This document shows, in pieces, positions 51,769 to 59,144 of a stretch of DNA of 64,000 nucleotides. This DNA is from Nonomuraea glycinis (lineage in GTDB: Bacteria; Actinomycetota; Actinomycetes; Streptosporangiales; Streptosporangiaceae): NCBI RefSeq assembly GCF_014646515.1, contig NZ_BMNK01000015.1:124001-188000 (forward strand), written 5' to 3'. A program made the translations under genes and the position numbers. The first letter of the stretch is position 1. Each line of letters starts with the position of its first letter. The notes beneath the pieces are model-generated. The model was not told the DNA's origin. It did not search any database and saw only the letters and a list, made by a program, of their open reading frames with translations.

Positions 51769-52629
51769 TCAGGCGTCCCTTTCAAGCCAGGCGACGATGC
51801 TGTTCACGTACCCCTTGACGTTCGTCAGTGGTCGGCCGTCGAGGACCCCGACGAGATGCCCGATGCCGAACGGGGCGTCGTAGGTCCGGGCGCGGCGGTA
51901 GGTCTCGTGGTCCACGGCCCTCCTGATGTTGTCCCAGCCGTGCCAGGCCATCAGGGCGGCGTCTACGGCGGGGTCGAACAGGTGGGCCTGGTCCCAGTCC
52001 AGGACGCCGACCAGTTGCCCGTCCCCGCTCCAGTGGACGTTGGACCCGCACAGATCGCCGTGGACGAGCGCATCCGGTACAGGTTCCAGGTCGCGCGCCG
52101 TTTCGAGACGCCTGCGGCATTCGTCGCGCCACCTGTCCGGCAGGTGCGGAATGACCTCCTCGGCCAGGAGCTCGGCCCAGCCCTGGTCTCTCGGGGCGTA
52201 CAGCAGTTCCCTCAGACGCGGAGTGACGGCGACTTCCCGTACGGCGCGCAGCAGCATCCCCATCTGGCCGGGGTCGCCCCGCCCCTCGGGTTGCTCCTCG
52301 CCGTCCACCCAGGAGACGGCCACCGCCGTACGCTCGCCGAACCAGGTCACGGATGTGAGCGGCTCTGGCACATCGAAGGGCAGCCCGATCCGCGCGATCT
52401 CGCGCAGCACCTCCATGCGGCGTGGCATCTCGTGAGCCGACGACGGCCGCTTGCTCACCCGTACGGCCGCCGTTCCCGGGAGGAGCACGACGTGGTGCAG
52501 GTTGCCGGCCGTGATCCGGGCGTCGTCGAGGGAGTGGCCGGGGAGCAGGGCGTCGGCGATCTCCAGCAGGTTCTCGGCGGTGGATTCGGCGGGCTGGGGG
52601 ATCATGGTCATGTCTTCACGAACATCCAT
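51769..52629 (-). CDS. Aminoglycoside phosphotransferase (APH) family kinase
   Basis: 286 residues, protein-kinase-like fold. The catalytic loop is LVHGDLCGSNVHWSG (HGDxxxxN) and the metal site VLDWDQAHLFDPAVD. An N-lobe with AVRVSKRPSSAHE provides the ATP-binding Lys. APH-like enzymes phosphorylate aminoglycosides, macrolides or cell metabolites such as choline or homoserine; none can be chosen here. A start two to eight codons downstream is possible. Confidence 0.86.
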   Translation of the reverse strand: MDVREDMTMIPQPAESTAENLLEIADALLPGHSLDDARITAGNLHHVVLLPGTAAVRVSKRPSSAHEMPRRMEVLREIARIGLPFDVPEPLTSVTWFGERTAVAVSWVDGEEQPEGRGDPGQMGMLLRAVREVAVTPRLRELLYAPRDQGWAELLAEEVIPHLPDRWRDECRRRLETARDLEPVPDALVHGDLCGSNVHWSGDGQLVGVLDWDQAHLFDPAVDAALMAWHGWDNIRRAVDHETYRRARTYDAPFGIGHLVGVLDGRPLTNVKGYVNSIVAWLERDA

Positions 52630-52786
52630 GTCGCTGCGAGGTTCTGGACGCTTGGCTATCGCCGCTGAGGCGACCCAGGAGAGCGTAGCCAGCGCCCATA
52701 GTCCCCAGGGCGGTAGTCACTCAGAAGACAAGAGAGCTGTCCGACCATGCCACCATCCCGGGCGGCATGATGGAGATCCGCACCGT

Positions 52787-53524
52787 TCAGCCGAGGGCGG
52801 GCAGTCCCCCCATGGCGCTGAGGGTGGTGCCGTTGACGTAGCCGGCAGCCTGGGAGGCGAGGAAGGCGACGGCTTCGGCGATTTCCCCGGCATCCGCGAG
52901 GCGTTGCAGTGCGACGGCCTTTCCAGCGGCTTCGAAGGCGTCGCCGAAGGCGGCGGTGCCTTCGGTGCGGGTGGGGCCGGCCGCGACGGCGTTGACGCGG
53001 ACGCCTGCCGGGCCGAATTCCGCGGCCCAGACACGGGTGAGGGACTCCAGGGCGGCCTTGGTCGCGCCGTAGATGCCGGTGCCCAGGCCCGGTGTGGTCG
53101 CGGCTCCGCTGCTGATGTTGATGATCGCGCCGTGCCCGCGCCGGACCATGGCGGGTGCCAGGGCTTGGATGAGAAGGTACGGGGCACGCAGATTGATGTT
53201 GACGTGTGCGTCGAAGGTCGCCTGGTCGGTGTCGGCGGTGCGGGCGAAGCGGAAGATGCCGGCGTTGTTGACGAGGATGTCGATGTCTCCGGCGCGCCCG
53301 GCCAGGGCCGTCACCTCGGCGGGATGGGAAAGGTCGGCGGGCTCGAAATGGGCCGAGCCGCCCAGCGCCCGGACGCGCTGGAGGGTGTCGGCGGCCCGTT
53401 CCCGGTCACGGCCGTGGACGATGACGTGAGCGCCGCGTTCGGCCAGAGCCAGGGCACTGGCGCGGCCGATTCCGGCGGTGGCTCCGGTGACCAGGGCCGT
53501 CTGGCCGGCGAGGTCCTTGTTCAC
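52787..53524 (-). CDS. SDR-family oxidoreductase
   Basis: A 245-residue SDR: TGATAGIGRASA cofactor motif, HGRDRE (favouring NADP), NNAGIF, catalytic Ser in IINISSGAA and YGATK as YxxxK, ending NGTTLSAMGGLPALG. GTG 53524 after GAAAGAAG is the start. It is divergent from the XRE/cupin regulator at 53727, its likely controller; GGCAAAC is repeated between them (53691-53697 and 53713-53719). Confidence 0.88.
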   Translation of the reverse strand: MNKDLAGQTALVTGATAGIGRASALALAERGAHVIVHGRDRERAADTLQRVRALGGSAHFEPADLSHPAEVTALAGRAGDIDILVNNAGIFRFARTADTDQATFDAHVNINLRAPYLLIQALAPAMVRRGHGAIINISSGAATTPGLGTGIYGATKAALESLTRVWAAEFGPAGVRVNAVAAGPTRTEGTAAFGDAFEAAGKAVALQRLADAGEIAEAVAFLASQAAGYVNGTTLSAMGGLPALG

Positions 53525-53726
53525 GGTGGTGCTTCTTTCGCTCTCGATGGTCTTCAGTGGGTGCGCTGGGCGTGCAAGCGGTGTCGTGGATGATGACGGG
53601 CACGCTGCCTCCGGTCGTCCGGTGCTCTGCTCTGCGGCAGTGCCCCTCCGGCGGGGCGCGTGCGACCAGCGTCGGGGCAGCACGGCAATGCGGCAAACAT
53701 CCTTGCTGTGGTGGCAAACTGGAGTC

Positions 53727-54347
53727 ATGGACGAGGGCACAGCAGCGACGATGGCGGCCGTCGGTCCTCGGCTGAGGGCCCTGCGCACCCGCCGCGGCAT
53801 CACACTCACCCAGCTGTCCGAGACGACCGGCATCTCCATCAGCACGCTCTCGCGTCTGGAGTCAGGACAGCGCCGCCCCACCCTGGAGCTGCTGCTGCCG
53901 CTCGCACGGGATCTGCGGGTGGCCATCGACGAGCTGATCGGCGCACCCCATACAGGAGACCCGCGGCTGCACCTCAAGCCAGTCACCCGCAACGGCATGA
54001 CGCTCCTGCCGCTGACCAGGCGAGCCGGAAACCTGCAAGCCTACAAATTGATCATTTCCCCCCGGACACGGCCGCCCCAGCCTGAACAGTCCAGCCACGA
54101 GGGCTACGAATGGCTCTACGTCCTCGACGGGCGCCTGCGCCTGGTCCTGGGCGACAACGACCTGACCATGGGACCGGGCGAGGCCGCCGAATTCGACACC
54201 CGCACCCCGCACTGGTTCGGCAACGCCGACGAACACCCCGTCGAACTCCTGACCCTCTTCGGCCGCCAAGGAGAGCGCGCCCACCTACGCGCCCACCCCA
54301 CACCGGTCCAGCGTCACCGGGAAGCCCCTGAGGACGACCGCCCCTGA
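53727..54347 (+). CDS. XRE-family regulator with cupin domain
   Basis: 206 residues. An N-terminal HTH (LRALRTRRGITLTQLSETTGISISTLSRLESGQRRPTLELLLPLARDL) is followed by a cupin barrel (about 90-190: SHEGYEWLYVLDGRLRLVLGDNDLTMGPGEAAEFDTRTPHWFGNADEHPVELL). This is the PuuR/SutR-like type that senses a small ligand in the cupin. Divergent from the SDR gene. Confidence 0.9.
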   Translation: MDEGTAATMAAVGPRLRALRTRRGITLTQLSETTGISISTLSRLESGQRRPTLELLLPLARDLRVAIDELIGAPHTGDPRLHLKPVTRNGMTLLPLTRRAGNLQAYKLIISPRTRPPQPEQSSHEGYEWLYVLDGRLRLVLGDNDLTMGPGEAAEFDTRTPHWFGNADEHPVELLTLFGRQGERAHLRAHPTPVQRHREAPEDDRP

Positions 54348-54356
54348 AACCCGCAG

Positions 54357-54518
54357 GCGGGCGATGCGGACGCATCGGTGCGGATCACCCAAGATCCATG
54401 CCTGATGGGCGCGCATGTTCAGGGTGGTGGCGGCCAGGCGGGAGTCGCCGGCTTCGATGGCCCAGGCGTGGGAGCGGTCGTACCAGGCCAAAGCTGCGGC
54501 GTGCTGGCGGGAGTCGTG
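54357..54518 (-). pseudogene. Fragment of a TPR region from an XRE-type regulator
   Basis: About 54 residues read DSRQHAAALAWYDRSHAWAIEAGDSRLAATTLNMRAHQAWILGD, which is the tetratricopeptide part of the large XRE/TPR regulators common in actinomycetes. The HTH and most repeats are missing on both sides. Confidence 0.65.
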
Positions 54519-54603
54519 GCACATCCAGGCGTGCGCCCTGGGAGCCGGTCCTGGGCTGCGGGAATGCCTGTTCACCTTTCGGTGTGCGTGCGTACGGTAG
54601 CGC

Positions 54604-55275
54604 TCAGAGGTCGTTGACCAGTTCGACCCAGGTGCCGGTCGGGTCGTTGGGGTTGATCGCCGGGTCGACCGTTGCGGCGGCCTCGGTGAAGGTCCGTTCG
54701 CATGCTCTTATGCGCTCGTGGTGAGCTTCGTGCTCCTCGATGGGCCTGATGCCCGCCGGTTCTTGTTCGTGGAGCTCCCGGAGCAGTTGGACTGCGGCGC
54801 GCCAGCGCCATGCCAGTTCCACCAGGCAGGAAAGCGAAGTGTTGATGAAGATGACCGACGGGGCGTAGTAGCCGGCGTAGTGGTCACGTAGACCTGGGTG
54901 CAGGTCCTCGACGGTCAGGGGCGCCTTGCGCAGACCCAGGATGCGGCCGTCGCCGGCGACCGCGCCCATCATCGGCGTACGGTCGCTGCTGCCCCATCTG
55001 CCGAGCTGGTAGAGCCGCTGGTCCGCAGCGATCAGATGGCCTTCGACGCCGCTTGCGATGTTGGGGGCCAGGATCGGCTCGGAGGCGGCCTGAAAATTCG
55101 GCATCATCAACAGGTCGTCAGGCAGCCCCCGCTGGCTGAGAGCCTCGCGGTCGGCCCGGGGCAGGTCCCACCCATCGACCGTTCCGGCGGACGGCAGAAC
55201 CTGGTGTTCGAGGCTGACGATGCTGCCGACCGGTGCCGCCAACACGGCTTCCAGACGCTCTTCGATCGACGACAC
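54604..55275 (-). CDS. SUKH-4-like immunity protein
   Basis: 223 residues, cytoplasmic. Features fit SUKH-4: an N-terminal RGLPDDLLMMPNFQA, LYQLGRWGSS, then DHYAGYYAPSVIFINTSLSCLVELAWRWRAAVQLL, which is the conserved NSSL-like strand and helix. SUKH proteins neutralise nucleic-acid-targeting toxins in polymorphic toxin systems. No toxin gene is next to it, so it may be an orphan. GTG 55275, eight bases after GGAGG, is the start. Tail of about 50 charged residues. Confidence 0.6.
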   Translation of the reverse strand: MSSIEERLEAVLAAPVGSIVSLEHQVLPSAGTVDGWDLPRADREALSQRGLPDDLLMMPNFQAASEPILAPNIASGVEGHLIAADQRLYQLGRWGSSDRTPMMGAVAGDGRILGLRKAPLTVEDLHPGLRDHYAGYYAPSVIFINTSLSCLVELAWRWRAAVQLLRELHEQEPAGIRPIEEHEAHHERIRACERTFTEAAATVDPAINPNDPTGTWVELVNDL

Positions 55276-55308
55276 CTCTGACCCTCCCCGGAAGACAAGA
55301 GCGTTTTG

Positions 55309-55641
55309 ATGAAGGTACTGCAGCTCTACCTGCACGACTTTTCTGAGGTGCGTGAGCTGGACGTAACGCCGCACGGGACATTTACCTTTCCCTACCTTGA
55401 TCACTACTTCACAGAAGAGGACAGGGAAGCATGCTTCATCGCGGCCAACGGTGTCCTGGCGGGCTTCGGCATGACACGGCGGCTGAAGGACGACGGCTCA
55501 CGGGAGATGAGTGAGTTCTTCGTACTCCGCCGCCACCGTCGCCGCGGCGTGGGCCGGGCAGCTGCCCTGCAGGTTTTGCGCAGGCATCCAGGCCAGTGGC
55601 GGTTGAGCTTCAATCACGCCAACGAGGCGGCAGCCAAATGA
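55309..55641 (+). CDS. GNAT-family acetyltransferase, C-terminally shortened
   Basis: 110 residues. The core motif A is present: SEFFVLRRHRRRGVGRAAALQVLRRHPGQWRL, followed by NHANEAAAK. Relatives continue about 30 residues (FWR...) to finish the fold; here a stop comes at once. It may be truncated or still partly functional. The stop overlaps the next small ORF (ATGA). Confidence 0.6.
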   Translation: MKVLQLYLHDFSEVRELDVTPHGTFTFPYLDHYFTEEDREACFIAANGVLAGFGMTRRLKDDGSREMSEFFVLRRHRRRGVGRAAALQVLRRHPGQWRLSFNHANEAAAK

Positions 55642-55802
55642 TCACGCAGGTGCATCGGCTGCTGTACGACGCCGGCTCCGTTGAACACGCCGACCTGATC
55701 GCGGCGTGCCTGGCCAAGCTCGACGTGTTCCGGCTCAGCCGCCAGTTGCGGACGCTGGAGACCATCCTGGGCGAGTTCGCCGCCCTCCGGAGGTGCCGGT
55801 GA
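55638..55802 (+). CDS. Small hypothetical protein, 54 residues
   Basis: MITQVHRLLYDAGSVEHADL then a helical, Leu-rich remainder (KLDVFRLSRQLRTLETIL). It overlaps the shortened acetyltransferase by four bases, which suggests coupling, but the ribosome-binding site is weak. Unrecognised; could be another remnant. Confidence 0.35.
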   Translation: MITQVHRLLYDAGSVEHADLIAACLAKLDVFRLSRQLRTLETILGEFAALRRCR

Positions 55803-55856
55803 ACGCGACCGTTGCAGCCCACCTGACCATCACCGTTCCGTCTATCGTGGAGCATC

Positions 55857-56369
55857 ATGCGGATGAACCGGGTCGCTGTCGTCGGGTCCGGTGGGAGCGG
55901 CAAGTCCCACGTGGCTCGCGAACTCGGCCGCCTGCTGGACGCGCCGGTCACCCATCTCGACGCGGTCTACTACGACGACGGTTGGAACCCGCAGCCTCCG
56001 GAGAAGTTCGAGGTGGCCCAGCGGGAGCTGGTCGCGGAGCCGTGCTGGGTGATCGACGGCAACTACAACTCCTCCCTGCACGTCCGGCTGGAGGCGTGCG
56101 ACACCGTCGTGATGATGGACGTACCCACCTGGGCTGCCCTGCGGGGCATCTTCTCCCGCCAGCTACGGCACGGCGCCGGCCAGCACACCTCTGGCGTCTA
56201 CAACCGCATCCACTGGGGCGTGATCAAGTACGTCGCCACCTACCGGCGACGCATGCGCCCCAAAGTGCTGGCGAAGATCGACGAGTTCGCCGCGGGCAAG
56301 CAGGTGGTGTTCCTGACCAGCCGCGCCAGGACACGCCGCTGGCTGGAGCAGGTAGCCGCCGGCCGCTGA
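55857..56369 (+). CDS. P-loop NTPase (adenylate-kinase/topology-modulation-like)
   Basis: 170 residues: Walker A VVGSGGSGKSHVARELG (about 8-24), THLDAVYYDDGWNP, WVIDGNYNS and the arginine-rich lid RQLRHGAG, YRRRMRPK. This is the FlaR/topology-modulation family of small kinases-like proteins. Substrate unknown. Confidence 0.8.
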   Translation: MRMNRVAVVGSGGSGKSHVARELGRLLDAPVTHLDAVYYDDGWNPQPPEKFEVAQRELVAEPCWVIDGNYNSSLHVRLEACDTVVMMDVPTWAALRGIFSRQLRHGAGQHTSGVYNRIHWGVIKYVATYRRRMRPKVLAKIDEFAAGKQVVFLTSRARTRRWLEQVAAGR

Positions 56370-56576
56370 CCCACCGACGGCGTGGCCAAGGGGCGGCCAT
56401 GACGTCGCCCGGCAACGCCTTCACCCACCCGGCCACCACGTCAAACCTGTACACGCTGGATGCTGCTGCGCCACAACGAAACCGCCCGCCTGAACGCGTT
56501 GGCGTGCCCATGACCAACGCCGATCCCAACCCGTCGGCCTTAGTCCGCCGCCACCTGCCGCAGCCTCTCCGGGGTC

Positions 56577-56729
56577 TTACCTCAGCAGCCGCAGGTGCCC
56601 GCAGGGGCGCCTGCGGGCACCTGCGGTGACCTCCACCGCCTCGCCGGTCTCCGCCGTGCCGCAACAGGTGGGCTTGACCTCGGGCGAACGGCAGTTGGCC
56701 AGCTGTTCCGGGGTGCAGCGGGTTGTCAT
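56577..56729 (-). CDS. Small cysteine-rich protein, 50 residues
   Basis: Not recognised. ATG 56729 lies six bases after AAAGGGA, an excellent ribosome-binding site. The protein starts MTTRCTPEQLANCRSPEV and has Cys at 5, 13, 22, 23 and 43. A long perfect hairpin (56589-56626) lies within its last codons. Divergent from the small gene at 56895 across an AT-richer spacer. Could be a metal-binding peptide or precursor peptide; I have no evidence for either. Confidence 0.45.
   Translation of the reverse strand: MTTRCTPEQLANCRSPEVKPTCCGTAETGEAVEVTAGARRRPCGHLRLLR
56589..56626. repeat. 17-bp perfect inverted repeat
   Basis: CCGCAGGTGCCCGCAGG and its exact complement around a four-base loop. It could end transcription of the Cys-rich gene (minus strand) although it overlaps its coding end. 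Confidence 0.7.
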
Positions 56730-56894
56730 GATCGTCCCTTTCGGATGGTGAACGTGTCATGACGGAGACGCTGCTCGCCCGCGAAGGACGCATCCCTCTA
56801 CCAGTTGCTTAGATAGGTTTCTAATTTGACAAGCTTCAAATCTCTGGTGCAGACTCCATCTTGATTCGATGAACTTCTATTCAGGAGGTGTGCC

Positions 56895-57041
56895 ATGCGC
56901 ACCCTGCTCGCCCGCCTACGCCGCCCCGCGGACCTCTCGGGCTTCACCTTCAACGAAGCGACCTCGAAGGTGTGCGACCGCGCCTGCCGCGCCGACGCCG
57001 CCATGGAACGCGCTCGCGACTACGCCCTGTCGTTCCGCTGA
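56895..57041 (+). CDS. Small basic protein, 48 residues
   Basis: ATG 56895 lies six bases after a perfect AGGAGG. Sequence: MRTLLARLRRPADLSGFTFN, then a helical EATSKVCDRACRADAAMERARDYALSF. Two cysteines four residues apart (CDRAC). A TTGACA lies at about 56827. No family known. The strong start signal argues for a real gene. Confidence 0.55.
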   Translation: MRTLLARLRRPADLSGFTFNEATSKVCDRACRADAAMERARDYALSFR

Positions 57042-57058
57042 CCCACCCGCCCGGGCCG

Positions 57059-57130
57059 ATACGCATGGTCGATATCCTTCCGGAGCACGTCAGAGCATGG
57101 GTTGCCAAGCTGAAGGACGACGGCGTCAAG
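57059..57130 (+). pseudogene. Fragment of a tyrosine integrase
   Basis: 24 codons reading IRMVDILPEHVRAWVAKLKD align with MRMIDILPEHVRVWVAAMKK of the complete integrase at 59145. Only this piece of the SAM-like core-binding domain is left. It marks an earlier, related integration. Confidence 0.75.
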
Positions 57131-57433
57131 GGGGTTGGAGCGCGATGACCTGCTCTCACTTGGAAGCACGCCCCGCGGGCCCGGTCGCGAACCAAGGCGC
57201 TTCCCGATGTGGACGAAATGTCGGAGTACGAGTGCGTACTTAGCTCGTGGAGCAGAGCCTCTGACGAGCGCGAGCAGGATGGCTGGATTGTCGGCAGCAC
57301 CCTCGTCTGGCGCAAGCTCAACGCGATATCGCAGCCCGTACGCGGTCGGCTGCCCAATCGGTACGAGTCGATCTTCCCTAGGGTCAAACAGCGGACCTAC
57401 TGATCCGACCTCACCAAGGAAGCATGTGGTCTC

Positions 57434-57575
57434 ATGGCGCGCATTCACGACATCGTGGTCGACTGTCGGCATTCGGCCGCGCTGGCTCGGTTCTGGGCGG
57501 CTGCGCTCGACGATTTACCAGGTAGCCCCGTACGACGAGGAGCAACGGCTCTGGCCCTCCCTCGGTGATCCAGTC
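57434..57575 (+). pseudogene. Frameshifted VOC-family fragment
   Basis: MARIHDIVVDCRHSAALARF then WAAALD is a typical VOC (Glyoxalase_6) start. The frame shifts after ALD; the next frame continues YQVAPYDEEQRLWPSLGDP, as in intact relatives. It then ends. Broken and truncated. Confidence 0.7.
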
Positions 57576-57596
57576 ACGGAGCGCAGAAATGGTCGG

Positions 57597-57716
57597 TCAC
57601 CCGTAGCGGAGGACGCGAGCCCCCCGCCACAGGTATAGGTCGCTGTCGTCCCAGGTCACCGGCACGTCCGGCGACGCCGTCACCCACGGTTTGCTCCGGC
57701 TGGGCTCCGTCGAAGC
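57597..57716 (-). pseudogene. C-terminal fragment of an unidentified protein
   Basis: The frame SKPWVTASPDVPVTWDDSDLYLWRGARVLRYG followed by a stop looks like a real protein end. Upstream it runs straight into the 39-nt repeat at 57711, where similarity to coding sequence ends. Family unknown. Confidence 0.35.
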
Positions 57717-57749
57717 GCACCCGTGACAGGGTTGAGATTTTCCTTCGCG
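57711..57749. repeat. 39-nt exact direct repeat, copy 2
   Basis: Identical to 51694-51732, 6.0 kb away in the same orientation. It abuts a gene fragment on one side and lies 53 bases before the gene at 57802 on the other. Confidence 0.9.
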
Positions 57750-57801
57750 AAGATCTTCCACAGCCTCCGTTCCGGACGGCACGGAGTCGAGAGGGGAAGG
57801 C

Positions 57802-58623
57802 ATGAGCATGGGGCGATGGACGATGGGGTTGGCTCTCGTGCTGGCAGCATCGGTCCCGGCCGTCGTCCCGCACGCCGAAGCCGCTATCCGTCCCGGTCCG
57901 ATCACGGCGCTGAAGCAGCAACTCAACGGTCATGGCGGAGTGCGGTACAGCTCGGTAGTCCGAACCGTCTGGGGTCCGAAGAAGGAGCACGTCACTAGCC
58001 GATCGCGAGCCGTCCACAAGTTCGGCGGCGGTAAGGTCGTGGCCACCGACTTCAGCCTCCCGAAGGCTTCATACAGCGGCGCCTCTCGAAGCATCGCCTT
58101 CCCGGACCGCTCCTACAGCTGGGAGCAGAAACCCCTTGACCGCCTGCCGGCGGGTAAGTCCTGGATCTTGGATACCAAGAAGAACGACCTGTACCTGTGG
58201 TGCGGGAAGATCAGGCTGAGCAATCCCACCACTCTCCGGCACGTGCTGGCCACCACGGCGGTCAAGCGGCCCGCCGGCGTCTACGACGGCACCCGCACCA
58301 CGCTCTACGAGGGCAGCACCACCATCGGCCAACTGTACAAGCTGGATCCGAACCTGTGGGTGGGCATGTTCGAAAAGCCCACAGGAAAGTACGCGAGCTA
58401 CCGCAAATTGCCCGTGAAATGGCGGCTGTGGCTCGGCTCGGATCAACTCGTACGAAGGTGCCAGACACGGTATGACGAGCCCGACCCTCTCGGACAGGGC
58501 GACGACCGTAGCCTTACGATCGACGATGCGCGGTTCTCCGGCTGGGGCGACGCCGTCGACATCAAGCCGCCTCCCGCCGAGAAGGTGGCCACCCGCGATG
58601 AACTGGTCTCCGACGACGACTGA
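57802..58623 (+). CDS. Secreted hypothetical protein, 273 residues
   Basis: A signal peptide (MSMGRWTMGLALVLAASVPA, cleavage near HAEAA) precedes a 240-residue mature part. It shows repeated strand patterning and Tyr/Trp-rich pieces (FPDRSYSWEQKPLDRLPAGKSWILD, KYASYRKLPVKWRLWLGSDQLVRR) resembling LolA/LppX-like lipoprotein-fold proteins, and an acidic tail. ATG 57802 follows GGGGAAGG. No firm family. Confidence 0.65.
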   Translation: MSMGRWTMGLALVLAASVPAVVPHAEAAIRPGPITALKQQLNGHGGVRYSSVVRTVWGPKKEHVTSRSRAVHKFGGGKVVATDFSLPKASYSGASRSIAFPDRSYSWEQKPLDRLPAGKSWILDTKKNDLYLWCGKIRLSNPTTLRHVLATTAVKRPAGVYDGTRTTLYEGSTTIGQLYKLDPNLWVGMFEKPTGKYASYRKLPVKWRLWLGSDQLVRRCQTRYDEPDPLGQGDDRSLTIDDARFSGWGDAVDIKPPPAEKVATRDELVSDDD

Positions 58624-58875
58624 ACGCGGTGCTGGCGCCGCGTTCTGACCCCGCTCCGCTACTGCTACCTGGTGCTGCGGCCGGCCGACACTGTCTCGGC
58701 TTCGGTTCGCTCTGGATGATCAGCCACTCAGATTGAGCTCGGTGGGGTGCTGGGCTCCCTCACTCGGATGGCACGGCACGGTCCAGTGCGCCGAGGTCAA
58801 TCCGATCAAAGATCGGGTGATCTTCAGGGTTTTCTGGTGCTGCTAACGGTTATGTGATCGGGTTCAAACCACTAA

Positions 58876-58956
58876 CGCCACGCTAACGAACGATCAAGGG
58901 CCTGATCGCTGTCTCCAGCGATCAGGCCCTCGACCTGCTACTGCACTGTCGGGGTG
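58876..58956. repeat. 81-nt direct repeat, copy 2 (tRNA-downstream sequence)
   Basis: About 90 percent identical to 50529-50609. Here it runs into a true tRNA 3' end on the minus strand, showing that the repeat is the natural downstream flank and terminator of that tRNA gene. Confidence 0.8.
58898..58929 (-). terminator. Terminator hairpin downstream of the tRNA-Pro end
   Basis: GGGCCTGATCGCT and its perfect complement around a six-base loop, 20 bases past the tRNA 3' end in the tRNA's direction. Confidence 0.8.
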
Positions 58957-58991
58957 GCGGGATTTGAACCCACGACCTCTTCGTCCCGAAC
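58949..58991 (-). other. 3' fragment of tRNA-Pro (anticodon CGG): attachment-site half
   Basis: Read on the minus strand, the sequence starts in the anticodon arm (GTTCGGGACGAAG), continues through the variable loop and T-arm (GTGGGTTCAAATCCCGC) and ends with the acceptor strand CACCCCGA. The anticodon loop TTCGGGA gives CGG. The 5' half (D-arm and acceptor partner) is absent; unrelated sequence takes its place. No CCA is encoded. This is the displaced tRNA end typical of integration at the anticodon loop; the restored tRNA should lie at the far end of the element, beyond the window. Confidence 0.82.
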
Positions 58992-59113
58992 AGGGAAAAC
59001 GCGTTCATACGGCTCCCTGGTCAGATCGCTTCTCGGGCGTAATATCGCAGGTAGAAGGAGGTGTTGAGGCACCCAGCGATGACTACGAGTGCCCACTGGT
59101 GACAGCGGGTCTC

Positions 59114-59135
59114 ACGGTCAAATGACGGTCAAACG
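59114..59135. repeat. 11-bp tandem repeat upstream of the integrase
   Basis: ACGGTCAAATG and ACGGTCAAACG follow each other directly, spaced one helical turn, between the att fragment and the integrase start. Possible binding site for integrase arms, an excisionase or a repressor. Confidence 0.55.
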
Positions 59136-59144
59136 ATCAAGGAG

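Larger units (their letters stand above)
58624..59144. other. Junction region with att site
   Basis: No gene. It holds the second 81-nt repeat, a terminator hairpin, the tRNA-Pro 3' fragment and, next to the integrase, an 11-bp tandem repeat. From 58624 to 58875 I see nothing beyond non-coding sequence. Confidence 0.6.

Noticed and set aside
51769..52629. Calling the APH-like gene an antibiotic-resistance determinant.
   Set aside because: The motifs define only the kinase superfamily, which has many metabolic members in actinomycetes.
57209..57403. 64-codon plus frame between the integrase remnant and the VOC fragment.
   Set aside because: No ribosome-binding site, no domain and ambiguous codon bias; could be decayed sequence in either direction.
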